From positions 28,123-92,122 of the forward strand of contig JANNWG010000064.1 in NCBI GenBank assembly GCA_031414695.1: DNA of 64,000 bases, given 5' to 3'. Within the stretch, counting starts at the first letter, position 1, and the number at the start of each line of letters is the position of its first letter. The notes beneath the pieces were generated by a model, which saw nothing but the letters and a program-made list of their open reading frames with translations, was not told where the DNA came from and did not search any database. Made by a program: the position numbers and the translations under genes. This stretch comes from UKL13-2 sp031414695. GTDB lineage: Bacteria > Pseudomonadota > Gammaproteobacteria > Burkholderiales > Usitatibacteraceae. Positions 9,015-18,324 of the stretch are shown here, piece after piece.

Positions 9015-10022
9015 ATGAATTTGCGTGATCTACAATTGAAATTCGGCGGTGAAATTATCGGCGAAGTGGCAACGCCGTTAATCACAGTGGGCACACTGGA
9101 TTGCGCAGCTGATAACGCAATTACATTCTTGGCGAACCCTAAATATCGTCATGCATTAGAGACCACCAATGCAGGTGCCGTCATCTTGTCTCCTAAATAT
9201 CGTGATGTGACCAATAAGCCGCGTATCGTGACGGATAACCCTTATGCTTACTTTGCGCGGGTAGCGCAACTATTTTCGCCACGCCACTTGCATAGTGCGG
9301 GTATTCACGCTTCCGCTATGGTGCATCAAAGCGCTAATGTTGCCGCATCAGCCTCTATTGCCGAGTTCGTTTCTATTGGTGCAAATGCGGTGATTGGTGA
9401 TGGTGTCAGGCTCGGCGTGGGCTGCATTATTGGTGATAACGTTGTTGTCGGTGATGCAAGCGAATTGGTGGCGAGAGTTACCGTCTATCACGATTGTGAA
9501 ATTGGCCAGCGCGCCTTGATTCATGCGGGTGTGGTGATAGGTGCGGATGGGTTTGGTTTTGCACAAGATAAAACGGGCTGGGTAAAAATTCCGCAAACGG
9601 GTCGTGTTGTGATTGGCGATGATTGCGAAATCGGCGCGAATACAACAATAGATCGTGGCGCGATTCAAGATACCATTGTGGGTCACGGCGTGAAAATAGA
9701 TAACCAAGTGCAAGTTGGTCACAATTCGTCGATTGGTGACAACACCATTATTTCTGGTTGTACTGGCATTGCCGGCAGCACTAAGATTGGTCAGCGTGTG
9801 ATGATAGGTGGTGCAGTATCGATCACGGGGCATTTGTCGATTTGTGATGATGCGGTGTTGTCTGCGAATGCGTTTGTGACTAAATCCATCTCTGTGCCTG
9901 GCATGTACAGCGCAGGCTTTCCGCTGATGCCGCATCGGGAATGGTTAAAGAACGCCGCGCAGCTTCGTCATCTCGATGAGATGGCAAACAAACTAAAAAA
10001 AATAGGAAAACAGCATGACTGA
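9015..10022 (+). CDS. lpxD: UDP-3-O-(3-hydroxyacyl)glucosamine N-acyltransferase
   Basis: This lipid A pathway enzyme adds the second 3-hydroxyacyl chain from acyl-ACP. The 335-residue product has an N-terminal uridine-binding domain (residues 1 to about 100) and a left-handed beta helix of hexapeptide repeats (about 105-290). The catalytic histidine region is seen as QVGHNSSIGDNT. The ATG at 9015 is preferred; an ATG at 9008 in another frame stops after six codons. The C-terminus overlaps fabZ by 8 bases. Confidence 0.96.
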   Translation: MNLRDLQLKFGGEIIGEVATPLITVGTLDCAADNAITFLANPKYRHALETTNAGAVILSPKYRDVTNKPRIVTDNPYAYFARVAQLFSPRHLHSAGIHASAMVHQSANVAASASIAEFVSIGANAVIGDGVRLGVGCIIGDNVVVGDASELVARVTVYHDCEIGQRALIHAGVVIGADGFGFAQDKTGWVKIPQTGRVVIGDDCEIGANTTIDRGAIQDTIVGHGVKIDNQVQVGHNSSIGDNTIISGCTGIAGSTKIGQRVMIGGAVSITGHLSICDDAVLSANAFVTKSISVPGMYSAGFPLMPHREWLKNAAQLRHLDEMANKLKKIGKQHD

Positions 10023-10491
10023 AATCAGCAACGTGACCGTTTCCACGGCCATGGATATTGAGGAGATTAAAAAATATCTGCCGCACCGCTATCCATTTTT
10101 ATTTGTTGATCGCGTGCTGGAGGTAGATGTCGCGGCTAAAAAAATTCGGGCGCTTAAAAATGTAACGGTCAATGAGCCGCATTTTCCAGGGCACTTTTCG
10201 TACTACCACGTTATGCCTGGCGTGTTAATTATTGAGGCGCTGGCGCAAGCCTCGGCCATCCTCTCATTCAAAATGATGGGCACCAAGCCGGATGACAAAT
10301 CGGTTTACTACTTCGCGGGCATTGATGGTGCGCGCTTTAAGCGACCAATTACGCCTGGCGACACGCTGATTCTTGAGTCAACAGTAATGGCTGAAAAACG
10401 TGGCATTGTAAAATTTGCCGTGCGAGCGTTGGTAGGGGAGGTAGTGGCGTGTGAAGCCGAGCTGCTTTGCACGATGCGGAGTGTGCCGTAA
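10015..10491 (+). CDS. fabZ: 3-hydroxyacyl-ACP dehydratase FabZ
   Basis: This hot-dog-fold dehydratase acts in fatty acid elongation and balances carbon flow between phospholipid and lipid A. The product has LPHRYPFLFVDRVLEV, then PHFPGHF with the catalytic His, and PGVLIIEALAQ with the catalytic Glu. The 158-residue form starts at 10015 with GGAAAA about 7 bases upstream. A second Met at 10051 would give the more usual 146 residues, but it lacks a clear ribosome binding site. Its TAA overlaps the lpxA ATG by one base. Confidence 0.95.
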   Translation: MTEISNVTVSTAMDIEEIKKYLPHRYPFLFVDRVLEVDVAAKKIRALKNVTVNEPHFPGHFSYYHVMPGVLIIEALAQASAILSFKMMGTKPDDKSVYYFAGIDGARFKRPITPGDTLILESTVMAEKRGIVKFAVRALVGEVVACEAELLCTMRSVP

Positions 10492-11261
10492 TGGCATTGA
10501 TTCATCCAACTGCCGTTATTGATCCTCGCGCTAAGCTAGGCGTGAATGTTAGCGTGGGCGCATTTACCATTATTGATGGTGACGTTGAGATTGGTGACAA
10601 CTCTAGTATCGGTCATCATGCGGTATTGACCGGTCACACCACCATTGGGCGTGATAATCGGCTATATCACTTTGTCTCAATTGGTGAGGCCAACCAAGAT
10701 AAAAAATATCAAGGTGAGCCAACACGTTTGGTGATCGGTAACAACAACACTATTCGTGAATATTGCTCGCTTAATCGTGGCACGGTGCAAGACAAAGGTG
10801 TGACCACCATCGGTGACAATAATTGGTTGATGGCCTATGTACATGTGGCGCATGATTGTATTGTCGGTAGCAACACGACCATTGCCAACTGCACACAACT
10901 GGCTGGGCATGTCGAAGTCGGTGATTGGGCGACACTCGGCGGCTTTACGGGCGTGCATCAGTTTGTCAAAATTGGCGTGCATGTTATGTGTGGCGTATCA
11001 AGTGTGGTGCTAATGGATATCCCGCCGTATGTCACCTGCGGCGGCAATCCACTCGCTGCAGCGGGCATTAATGCAGAAGGTTTAAAGCGTCGCGGTTATA
11101 CGCCAGAGCAAATCGCGAATGTAAAACGCGCATATAAAATTTTGTACCGCAGCGCACTTTCGTTTGCTGACGCAAAAATGGCGCTCGCAAATGAAACATC
11201 ATCTGAAATCGTCGCGTTGACGCGCTTCTTGGCAGCTTCAACTCGCGGGATTGTGCGCTAA
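10491..11261 (+). CDS. lpxA: UDP-N-acetylglucosamine acyltransferase
   Basis: This is the first enzyme of lipid A synthesis, transferring a 3-hydroxyacyl chain from ACP to UDP-GlcNAc. The 256-residue product begins MALIHPTAVIDPRAKLG and is mostly hexapeptide repeats. It contains the catalytic-His segment VHVAHDCIVGSNTTIAN and the pattern GNNNTIREYCSLNRGT typical of LpxA. I use the ATG at 10491 (TAATG junction with fabZ) rather than an upstream ATG at 10467 inside fabZ. Confidence 0.96.
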   Translation: MALIHPTAVIDPRAKLGVNVSVGAFTIIDGDVEIGDNSSIGHHAVLTGHTTIGRDNRLYHFVSIGEANQDKKYQGEPTRLVIGNNNTIREYCSLNRGTVQDKGVTTIGDNNWLMAYVHVAHDCIVGSNTTIANCTQLAGHVEVGDWATLGGFTGVHQFVKIGVHVMCGVSSVVLMDIPPYVTCGGNPLAAAGINAEGLKRRGYTPEQIANVKRAYKILYRSALSFADAKMALANETSSEIVALTRFLAASTRGIVR

Positions 11262-12454
11262 TGAAAGTTGGTATTGTGGCGGGTGAGCCATCGGGTGACG
11301 CGATTGCGGCCTCGCTCATTCGTGCGTTAAAGGTTGATTATCCGCAGCTTGAGTTTGTCGGCATCGCTGGGCCAAAAATGCAATCGGCTGGAGCGACTTC
11401 TTGGTTTGATATGGAGACACTCGCGGTGCGCGGCTATGTGGAAGTATTAAAACGCTTTCGCAAAATATTGGCGGTAAGAAATCAATTAAAAGCAAAGCTG
11501 ATTGATGAAAAAGTCTCATTATTTATCGGCATTGACGCACCTGATTTTAATTTAGGCTTAGAGCATCAATTAAAGCGTGCAGGTATCACCACCGTGCATT
11601 ATGTGAGTCCGTCTATTTGGGCGTGGCGCGGCGAGCGTATTCATAAAATCAAACAAGCTGTGGATCACATGCTGACCATTTTTCCGTTTGAGCAAAAAAT
11701 CTATGACGACGCTGGTATCCGATCAACTTATGTCGGTCATCCATTTGCGGATGAATTTCCGTTATCGTCACAGCGTGATGCTGCGCGCACGCAGCTACGC
11801 TTAAAACCAGACCAACTGGTGGTGTCTTTGCTGCCTGGCTCTCGTCAAACTGAGCTTGATTATCATGCGCAACTATTCATAGAGACGGCTAAAAAATTTA
11901 GTGTGAACTTTCCTAACGCCACATTTTTGGTGCCACTCGCAACACGCGAAACGCGCGAGCAATTTGATGCAATGCGTTGGAAATTAAACGCTGAACAGTT
12001 GCCAATACAGATTTTATTTGGGCACGCTAATTTTGCACTGGCCGCAGCGGATGTTGCGCTGGTTGCAAGTGGTACCGCAACGTTGGAAGCCGCCATGCTT
12101 GGTTGCCCGCATGTGATTGCCTACAAAATGTCATCTACCACCTATCGTATGATGAAGAAAAAAGCCTACCTGCCTTATGTGGGCTTGCCAAATATCCTAG
12201 CGGGCGAATGGCTCGTACCTGAGTTATTGCAAGACGACGCAACACCCGATAACCTTGCGCAAGCGCTCGGTAATTGGGTAACGCATCATGACGCCGCAAT
12301 ACGGCTGCGCGAGCGTTTTCAGGTGATTCATCAAAGTTTGGCTGTGGATAATGCAACGCAAGTACGTGCTGCATTAAAGCCACTGTTAATGCGCATGCAA
12401 GCATCATCACTAACGCCAATGGCAAAGGTATCTGGCAATGCAGTTGCAGCATGA
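11261..12454 (+). CDS. lpxB: Lipid A disaccharide synthase
   Basis: This GT19 glycosyltransferase joins UDP-2,3-diacylglucosamine and lipid X to form the lipid A disaccharide at the inner membrane. The 397-residue product starts MKVGIVAGEPSGDAIAASLI and has PSIWAWRGERIHKIK, FPFE, YVGHPFADE and LLPGSRQTEL, all family motifs. The start forms a TAATG junction with lpxA and the end overlaps rnhB by 17 bases, the same compact arrangement as in other proteobacteria. Confidence 0.96.
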   Translation: MKVGIVAGEPSGDAIAASLIRALKVDYPQLEFVGIAGPKMQSAGATSWFDMETLAVRGYVEVLKRFRKILAVRNQLKAKLIDEKVSLFIGIDAPDFNLGLEHQLKRAGITTVHYVSPSIWAWRGERIHKIKQAVDHMLTIFPFEQKIYDDAGIRSTYVGHPFADEFPLSSQRDAARTQLRLKPDQLVVSLLPGSRQTELDYHAQLFIETAKKFSVNFPNATFLVPLATRETREQFDAMRWKLNAEQLPIQILFGHANFALAAADVALVASGTATLEAAMLGCPHVIAYKMSSTTYRMMKKKAYLPYVGLPNILAGEWLVPELLQDDATPDNLAQALGNWVTHHDAAIRLRERFQVIHQSLAVDNATQVRAALKPLLMRMQASSLTPMAKVSGNAVAA

Positions 12455-13040
12455 CAAGCACCGCTGCGGCGTAGATGAAGCTGGTCGCGGCCCGCTCGCC
12501 GGCGCGGTATACGCGGCGGCAGTAATACTTGACCCTGCACATCCTATTGCGGGGTTAAACGACTCAAAAAAAATAAGCGAAAAAAAACGTATTCAACTCG
12601 AAGCTGAAATTATTACTCATGCGTTGTCATACAGCGTCGCCTTTGCGACAGTAGCTGAAATTGACAAGCTTAATATTTTGCGCGCAAGCTTACTTGCCAT
12701 GCAGCGTGCAGTAGATTCACTCACTGTTCGTCCGGCAAGTGCGATTGTCGACGGCCTCTTTGTGCCAATGTTGACGATACCTGCTGTTGCGTTGGTTGAC
12801 GGTGATTCACTTGTGGCAGAGATTTCAGCAGCCTCCATATTGGCAAAAAATGCGCGTGATCGTTATATGGTGGAAATGTGCACGCGCTATCCACAATATG
12901 GCTTTACTAAGCACAAAGGCTACGGCACACGAGTACATATGGCTTCACTCAAGGAACACGGCCCGTGCCCAATCCACCGATTCAGTTTTGCGCCAGTACG
13001 TGTTGCATTTGCGCAGAAACAATTGTCTAAAGTCGCCTAA
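12438..13040 (+). CDS. rnhB: Ribonuclease HII
   Basis: This enzyme cleaves RNA in RNA-DNA hybrids and starts removal of misincorporated ribonucleotides. The 200-residue product has the acidic catalytic residues in CGVDEAGRGPLAG (residues 10-22), the central VDG block, and KNARDRYM, plus the C-terminal KHKGYGTRVHMASLKEHGP motif. It overlaps the 3' end of lpxB by 17 bases, so it is very likely co-transcribed and closes the envelope operon. Its 3' end runs into a family B repeat. Confidence 0.95.
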   Translation: MQLQHDKHRCGVDEAGRGPLAGAVYAAAVILDPAHPIAGLNDSKKISEKKRIQLEAEIITHALSYSVAFATVAEIDKLNILRASLLAMQRAVDSLTVRPASAIVDGLFVPMLTIPAVALVDGDSLVAEISAASILAKNARDRYMVEMCTRYPQYGFTKHKGYGTRVHMASLKEHGPCPIHRFSFAPVRVAFAQKQLSKVA

Positions 13041-13096
13041 TGACGGACATCTTAGAGCATAAATGCTTGAATTCGCTCACCAGTATTAGTGTTTGT
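13032..13096. repeat. Family B repeat copy 1 (rnhB-trmH gap)
   Basis: The unit CGCCTAATGACGG is followed by GAGCATAAATGCTTGAA and CACCAGTATTAGTGTTTG. The centre AGCATAAATGCT is a small palindrome. It resembles the copies at 26947, 32663, 36856, 44181, 56893 and 62024. It begins inside the last codons of rnhB and may act as a terminator for the envelope operon. Confidence 0.7.
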
Positions 13097-13113
13097 TATT
13101 TTTTAATTTTGTG

Positions 13114-13929
13114 ATGAAAACAATTCAATCCCGCGTTAATCCTATCGCTAAACACTTAATCGGTTTGGCCAATTCATCGCGTGAACGCAAAAAAATGGGG
13201 CACACTGTGCTCGACGGCGCGCATTTGGTTTTTGCCTATATTGATGCAGGCTTAATGCCGATATCAATCGCGATTCGCGAGTCAGCCATTGACTCACCTG
13301 ATACGATTAAATTGCTAACGAAGATTGACGCCAATACGCTTTCACTCTACTGTGTGGCTGATGCCATCATGGATAAAGCATCTTCGCTTGAGTCTGGTGC
13401 ATCCATCATGGCGGTGATTGAATCACCTCAATCACAAGCAATTCCGTCCACCGCGAAGGCCATCATTGTGCTCGATAGCGTACAAGACCCAGGCAATGTT
13501 GGTGCGATTTTGCGCAGCGCCGCGGCGCTAGGTATTGCGTATGCCTTATTAGGGAACGGCACAGCGGCGGCATGGTCGCCCAAAGTCATTCGTGCAGGGC
13601 AGGGTGCGCATTTTGCGATCAATATTGAGGAGGGCGCAAATATTGCGGCTTGGTTAAAAAATTTTGCGGGAGACAGCATTGCGCTTGTGCCTAATTCAGC
13701 CAATGCGGCTTTACTTTTCGATCTCGACTTAACCAAACGCGTCGCATTTATTATTGGTAGCGAAGGAGCGGGAATCTCAGATAGTGTACTTACCGCGGCG
13801 ACACATTGCGCGACTATTCCGATGTCCGACAAAATGGAATCCCTCAATGCCAGCGCCTGTGCGGCAATGGCAATATATGAATGGCAGCGTCAACAATTTT
13901 ATGGCAATGAAAAAATCGGAGGCAAGTGA
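13114..13929 (+). CDS. TrmH/SpoU-family RNA 2'-O-methyltransferase
   Basis: This SPOUT-class methyltransferase probably 2'-O-methylates rRNA with SAM. The 271-residue product has an N-terminal L30e-like substrate-binding region (SSRERKKMGHTVLDGAHLV). The knotted domain has VLDSVQDPGNVGAILRSAAALG, FIIGSEGAGIS, and the end motif ESLNASACAAMAIYEW. In that last motif ALA residues replace part of the usual NVSVAAGI pattern. I chose the ATG at 13114 over a TTG at 13093 that lies in the repeat. The exact target (RlmB-like or TsnR-like) cannot be read from sequence. Confidence 0.88.
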   Translation: MKTIQSRVNPIAKHLIGLANSSRERKKMGHTVLDGAHLVFAYIDAGLMPISIAIRESAIDSPDTIKLLTKIDANTLSLYCVADAIMDKASSLESGASIMAVIESPQSQAIPSTAKAIIVLDSVQDPGNVGAILRSAAALGIAYALLGNGTAAAWSPKVIRAGQGAHFAINIEEGANIAAWLKNFAGDSIALVPNSANAALLFDLDLTKRVAFIIGSEGAGISDSVLTAATHCATIPMSDKMESLNASACAAMAIYEWQRQQFYGNEKIGGK

Positions 13930-14645
13930 TGACGACAAATAGCAACGTTCCAATGACGCGCAATTACCGCTATTTCGATCTCGTCATGGTCGGTTTTGTC
14001 ACTGTTTTTTTGTGCTCTAACTTAATTGGCCCTGCAAAAGCGAGTGAAATCACATTGCCGCTAATCGGCGCGTTCACATTTGGCGCGGGCGTTTTATTTT
14101 TCCCGATGGCCTATATTTTTGGTGATATTTTGACCGAGGTGTATGGCTATCAGCGCACTCGTCGGGTTATTTGGGCTGGCTTTATTGCGATGGCATTCGC
14201 CGCCATCATGGCGAGCGTTGTAGTGGCCTTGCCGCCCGCACCGGGATGGCCGAATCAAGCGGCTTATGAAACTATATTTGGTCAAACGCCACGTATTGTC
14301 TTGGCTTCAATGATCGCGTATTTCTGCGGCGAATTTGTAAATTCATTTGTTCTCGCCAAAATGAAAATTGCTGATAATGGTAAGCGCATGGGTTGGCGCT
14401 TTGTCGTCTCCACCGTTTGTGGACAAGGTGTTGATTCGCTATTTTTTTATCCACTGGCCTTCTACGGTATTTGGGAAAACACGATCCTCATCAAAATCAT
14501 GGCCGCGCAGTGGGGACTAAAAATTGTCGTCGAGATTGTGTTGCTGCCCATTACTATTCGCATCGTGCGTGCGCTCAAAGCCGCTGAAGCAGAAGACGCT
14601 TACGACCGCGATACTAACTTCACCCCGTTCTCGCTTAAAGCGTAA
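13929..14645 (+). CDS. Queuosine precursor transporter (YhhQ/VUT family)
   Basis: This inner-membrane protein is related to YhhQ (DUF165), which imports the queuosine precursors preQ0/preQ1. The 238-residue product has about six hydrophobic segments and the family blocks LCSNLIGPAKASE, FFPMAYIFGDILTEVYGYQ and CGQGVDSLFFYPLAFYG. GGAGG at 13918-13922 sits six bases before the ATG at 13929; a GTG at 13926 is also possible. It overlaps the preceding methyltransferase stop (TGATG), so both RNA-modification-related genes may be co-expressed. Confidence 0.88.
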   Translation: MTTNSNVPMTRNYRYFDLVMVGFVTVFLCSNLIGPAKASEITLPLIGAFTFGAGVLFFPMAYIFGDILTEVYGYQRTRRVIWAGFIAMAFAAIMASVVVALPPAPGWPNQAAYETIFGQTPRIVLASMIAYFCGEFVNSFVLAKMKIADNGKRMGWRFVVSTVCGQGVDSLFFYPLAFYGIWENTILIKIMAAQWGLKIVVEIVLLPITIRIVRALKAAEAEDAYDRDTNFTPFSLKA

Positions 14646-14663
14646 TTTAGACTAAGAAAGCTT

Positions 14664-14933
14664 ATGCTCTCCCTCGAATTTTTCAATGCCGATGTAATCG
14701 GCGCAATTGGGGCAACGCTCACTACCTTTGCCTTCGTCCCGCAAGTCGTGCAAATTTGGCGGTCAAAAAGTGCCCGTGATATTTCACTGCCAATGTATTC
14801 TTGCTTCACATTAGGGTTAGTCTGTTGGCTCACCTACGGCGTGATGATTAGCTCAACACTTATCATCGTAACAAATATTATTACGCTGCTACTCGCCGTG
14901 GCGGTGATTACGATGAAGATACGTTGGGGTTAG
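14664..14933 (+). CDS. SemiSWEET sugar transporter (PQ-loop)
   Basis: This small membrane protein has 89 residues and three predicted transmembrane helices, the size of a bacterial SemiSWEET, which works as a dimer. It has the PQ-loop motif TFAFVPQVVQIWRSKSARDIS (residues about 21-41) with the conserved Pro-Gln pair. Homologues move small sugars by facilitated diffusion; the substrate here is unknown. It lies 18 bases after the YhhQ gene on the same strand. Confidence 0.88.
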   Translation: MLSLEFFNADVIGAIGATLTTFAFVPQVVQIWRSKSARDISLPMYSCFTLGLVCWLTYGVMISSTLIIVTNIITLLLAVAVITMKIRWG

Positions 14934-14960
14934 CACGGCTATGTGTTTACATCACCAGCA

Positions 14961-15818
14961 ATGAAATCCATTTCGTTACTCGCGCACGACAAACATCCGC
15001 TTAGCGCCTTTTACTTTGAAGCAATCGGCACGCCCAAAGCAACGATTGTGATTGCACCGGCAATGGCGGTGTCGCAAACTTTTTATACCGCTTTTGCGCG
15101 TTACCTTTCAGCTGCGGGATATCACGTCTGGACATTTGATTATCGCGGCATGGGGGAGTCACTGAATGGCAGCATGCGTGACGTACAAGCGAGTCTCACA
15201 GATTGGTTTACGCTCGATTACGATGCGGTGATTGCACATGCAGCTGCATTTGATAGGTCGCTAGCGTTGTATGTTGTCGGGCATAGTCTTGGCGGTCAAA
15301 CTGCGCCATTATTGCCTTCGCGTCATCTGGTTTCTGGACTGGTAAATATTGCGGTTGGTAGTGGTGCGATGCGGCACAATCAGCCTTCGACGCGACGATT
15401 AGCACCATTACTTTGGTATGTCATCGCGCCAATAGCATGTCGGCTGTTTGGCTATTTCCCGGGTTCTAAATTTGGCATTATTGGTGATATCCCGCGTGCT
15501 GCATTGATGCAATGGCGACGCTGGTGTTTGTCACCAGATTACATTTTGAGTGGTGAAGCTAGCGCACGTGCTGCCTACGCGAGTGCGGAGTTTGCCGTGC
15601 TGGCATTAACTTTTGCTGACGATGAATTATTGATGGCATCAGGCTCAAGTATGTTGCATGACGCCTATACGATGGGTCGTGTTGACTACCGACTTATCTC
15701 GCCCGCCGATGTTGGGTTAAAACGCATTGGTCATTTTGGCTTTTTTAAATCGCAAAGCGAGCCAACATTGTGGCCGCTAGTCACACAATGGCTAGATGCG
15801 CGCCATGCAACACAATGA
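14961..15818 (+). CDS. Alpha/beta hydrolase
   Basis: This cytoplasmic alpha/beta-hydrolase of 285 residues has the nucleophile elbow GHSLGGQ (Ser near residue 112), an oxyanion-region FDYRGMGES, and a late His in KRIGHFGFF that can complete the triad. It resembles proteins annotated as serine aminopeptidase S33-like hydrolases; the substrate is unknown. The start is uncertain: GTG at 14943 (291 residues) or ATG at 14961, and neither has a strong ribosome binding site. I prefer 14961 because MKSISLLAHDKHPL resembles the family N-terminus. Confidence 0.8.
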   Translation: MKSISLLAHDKHPLSAFYFEAIGTPKATIVIAPAMAVSQTFYTAFARYLSAAGYHVWTFDYRGMGESLNGSMRDVQASLTDWFTLDYDAVIAHAAAFDRSLALYVVGHSLGGQTAPLLPSRHLVSGLVNIAVGSGAMRHNQPSTRRLAPLLWYVIAPIACRLFGYFPGSKFGIIGDIPRAALMQWRRWCLSPDYILSGEASARAAYASAEFAVLALTFADDELLMASGSSMLHDAYTMGRVDYRLISPADVGLKRIGHFGFFKSQSEPTLWPLVTQWLDARHATQ

Positions 15819-15861
15819 TTCCAGCATGACTCTATGAAATCTATTTTATGCAAGCTGGAAT
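15818..15861. terminator. Hairpin between convergent genes
   Basis: ATTCCAGC at 15818-15825 is perfectly repeated in inverse at 15854-15861, with a 28-base loop. It lies between the stop codons of the hydrolase (+) and the DUF4139 gene (-), so a bidirectional terminator is a reasonable inference. There is no long T run, so rho-independent function is uncertain. Confidence 0.45.
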
Positions 15862-15886
15862 ACATGAACACATGACATTGTATTTG

Positions 15887-17419
15887 TTACCAAGTGTAGC
15901 GCACAGTATAGCGCACAATCGCCTCGCCACCTTTGGCAATTTTGAGTGGGAAATGAATTGTTCTAGCATCAACTTTTTCAAAGTTACTGTTCTTAGTTTT
16001 AATCGTCCAATTACTCCAGCGATATAAGTTTTCTTTCACAATCACATTGGCTTGCTCATCTTTTTGATTGCGAACTTTGAATTCAATATCTTCTTCAATC
16101 CACTTGGCACTGCTGTCCATACGGTAGTCAACCTGACGTCGCTCACCGACAACATCAAAGGCTGAGCCAAGTTTGATTTGTATTGTTTCATTTTTTGGTG
16201 TGTGGTCAATTAAATCTTCGCCGATAAATTCGAGTGACTGATCAGCGCTATCGAGTTTGGCGACACGTATTTTGCCAGCGGGTAACGGGATGCCGAGCTT
16301 GTTGTCATCTTTATTTTTGAAGCGCAAATAGACATCAACTTTTTTACTCGATTGATTGCCAAAATTGCGTTCTGTCATCGGACCACCGTAGTAGCCATTA
16401 AACCAGCCCGCTTGACCGTAATAGACCAGTGTTTTTTCACAATTGACACCGCGTGCAGCGGGGAATAATTCAATTTGCTTGGTACTGTTGTTTGCCAGCG
16501 TAGTCGGACGGCCGAGCGTATAGAGATGGTATTCAAAGAATGATTTTTCTTGAAAGCCCGCTACGTCAGCCTTTGCCATTCTTGGAGAATACTGAATATT
16601 GGCTTCAGCGATCCCTGCTTGCGGCTGAGCGCGCTGCACATCACCTGCAACAAGTTTGAGTTTGGCATCTGTGAAGGTGGTGCCAGTTTGATTCACAATC
16701 GTGACCCACGCGCCGACATCTAATTTGCATTGGTTGTTATCTTCGTTGAGGGTAACGTTGTAGTCCGTCCACCACGTGATGCCTTGCGTCTGAAAGCCAT
16801 AGCGTGTTTTATGTGCGCCGGGCTTATCAGCGGCGATGTCCCACACCAGTGTTGGTTTGCTAATGAGTCCACCTGGCAGGCTTGCCATGCGTACCCCTGC
16901 ATAGCTGCTGATGGCGCGGATCGCGCCATCAGCCATACGCAGCACGATGCCGTCTTGGGTGGAGAGCAGCGTGCCTGTGATGGATTCGACGTTTGTGCCA
17001 CGTACCTGCTCAATAGTGACTTCACGGTCGAGATATTTTTCAAGCAGCTTCCTTGTGCTGGTCAAATCAAATTCAAAACTTTGCTCAACGACACGCGTAT
17101 TCGTGCCATCGGTCAAGGATTCGAATGAAACCGTAGTTGGGTCAATCAATGAAGGCACGTCAGAGACGCGGATGATGGTGCGGCCACGCGTAAGGTCGAA
17201 TGTTTTTTCTTGCCGAACAACCGCGTAGCCTGGTATTGCGCCACCATTATTTTGATTGCGGAAATTAGCCGGTGAGAGCGTGCCTGGCTGGGTGCTTGAG
17301 TAAATGGTGACGCTAGTATCTGCTGCATAAACTGTGGCTGCGCTGGCGATGATGGCTATGAGTACTAATTGCACGCTAATTTTTAAACGCGGGTTTATGC
17401 AGGATGAATAAGTCGCCAT
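15887..17419 (-). CDS. DUF4139 domain-containing secreted protein
   Basis: The product has 510 residues with an N-terminal hydrophobic signal region (about 15-33, ending ATVYAADTS) and is probably periplasmic or anchored. The early VTIYSS and the late region with WWTDYNVTLNEDN, TFTDAKLKLVAGDV and FEYHLYTLGRPTTLANNSTKQ match the DUF4139 (mucoidy inhibitor A-related) family. The function is unknown. It is transcribed divergently from the MoxR gene with a 56-base shared promoter region. Confidence 0.82.
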   Translation of the reverse strand: MATYSSCINPRLKISVQLVLIAIIASAATVYAADTSVTIYSSTQPGTLSPANFRNQNNGGAIPGYAVVRQEKTFDLTRGRTIIRVSDVPSLIDPTTVSFESLTDGTNTRVVEQSFEFDLTSTRKLLEKYLDREVTIEQVRGTNVESITGTLLSTQDGIVLRMADGAIRAISSYAGVRMASLPGGLISKPTLVWDIAADKPGAHKTRYGFQTQGITWWTDYNVTLNEDNNQCKLDVGAWVTIVNQTGTTFTDAKLKLVAGDVQRAQPQAGIAEANIQYSPRMAKADVAGFQEKSFFEYHLYTLGRPTTLANNSTKQIELFPAARGVNCEKTLVYYGQAGWFNGYYGGPMTERNFGNQSSKKVDVYLRFKNKDDNKLGIPLPAGKIRVAKLDSADQSLEFIGEDLIDHTPKNETIQIKLGSAFDVVGERRQVDYRMDSSAKWIEEDIEFKVRNQKDEQANVIVKENLYRWSNWTIKTKNSNFEKVDARTIHFPLKIAKGGEAIVRYTVRYTW

Positions 17420-17475
17420 TTGAAGCTCCTATAATAGAAATTGATAAATCTGTGTGACTAACGACTAGGATAACA

Positions 17476-18318
17476 ATGAAGTTTACCGGTAGCCAAAACT
17501 ATATTGCGACCAACGATCTGATGTTGGCGGTTAATGCCGCCATCACGTTGCAGCGCCCACTACTCATTAAGGGTGAGCCCGGCACGGGCAAAACCATGTT
17601 GGCTGAAGAGGTTGCTCTCGCATTAGGTAAGCCATTGTTGCAATGGCATATTAAATCGAGCACTAAAGCACAACAAGGTCTCTATGAATATGACGCTGTA
17701 TCACGTTTGCGTGATTCGCAATTAGGTGAAGAAAAAGTCAAAGACATTAAAAATTATATCCACAAGGGCACACTGTGGCAGGCATTCACGGCTGAAGAAC
17801 AAGTGGTGCTGTTGATTGATGAAATTGATAAGGCTGATATTGAATTCCCGAATGATTTATTGCGTGAGCTCGACCGTATGGAGTTTTACTGCTACGAAAC
17901 GCGTGAAACCATTAATGCGGTACACCGGCCGATTATTTTTATTACCAGTAACAATGAAAAAGAATTGCCCGATGCATTTTTGCGGCGCTGTTTCTTTCAC
18001 TACATTCGCTTTCCAGATCGCGATACGATGCGCCAAATTGCGGATGTGCATTTTCCGAATCTTAAAAAAAATTTACTCAAAGAAGCGATGGAAGTTTTCT
18101 TTGATATTCGCGACATGCCAGGATTGAAGAAAAAACCATCAACCTCTGAGCTGCTGGATTGGATAAAACTCTTGGTGGCAGAAGATATTTCGCCAGAAGC
18201 GCTGAAATCTAATGACGTGAATAAACTCATTCCACCGCTACACGGTGCGCTGGTTAAAAATGAACAAGATGTACATTTATTTGAGCGCTTGGTTTTTTTA
18301 TCCAAACGTAGGAGTTAA
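17476..18318 (+). CDS. MoxR-family AAA+ ATPase
   Basis: This cytoplasmic AAA+ ATPase has 280 residues, with Walker A GEPGTGKT at 33-40, Walker B LLIDEIDKAD at about 114-123, sensor 1 FITSNNEKELPDAFLRRC and an Arg finger region. MoxR proteins work with VWA-domain partners to mature or insert metal cofactors into enzymes or to remodel complexes. The likely partner is the VWA gene at 19225, separated here by a GNAT gene and a repeat. AGGA at about 17467 precedes the ATG. Confidence 0.93.
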   Translation: MKFTGSQNYIATNDLMLAVNAAITLQRPLLIKGEPGTGKTMLAEEVALALGKPLLQWHIKSSTKAQQGLYEYDAVSRLRDSQLGEEKVKDIKNYIHKGTLWQAFTAEEQVVLLIDEIDKADIEFPNDLLRELDRMEFYCYETRETINAVHRPIIFITSNNEKELPDAFLRRCFFHYIRFPDRDTMRQIADVHFPNLKKNLLKEAMEVFFDIRDMPGLKKKPSTSELLDWIKLLVAEDISPEALKSNDVNKLIPPLHGALVKNEQDVHLFERLVFLSKRRS

Positions 18319-18324
18319 GCCAAT

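Noticed and set aside
9348..9935. 195-codon open frame on the minus strand inside lpxD
   Set aside because: It is antisense to a well-conserved hexapeptide-repeat gene, and its His/Asn/Thr-rich composition is what one expects from reading that repeat backwards.
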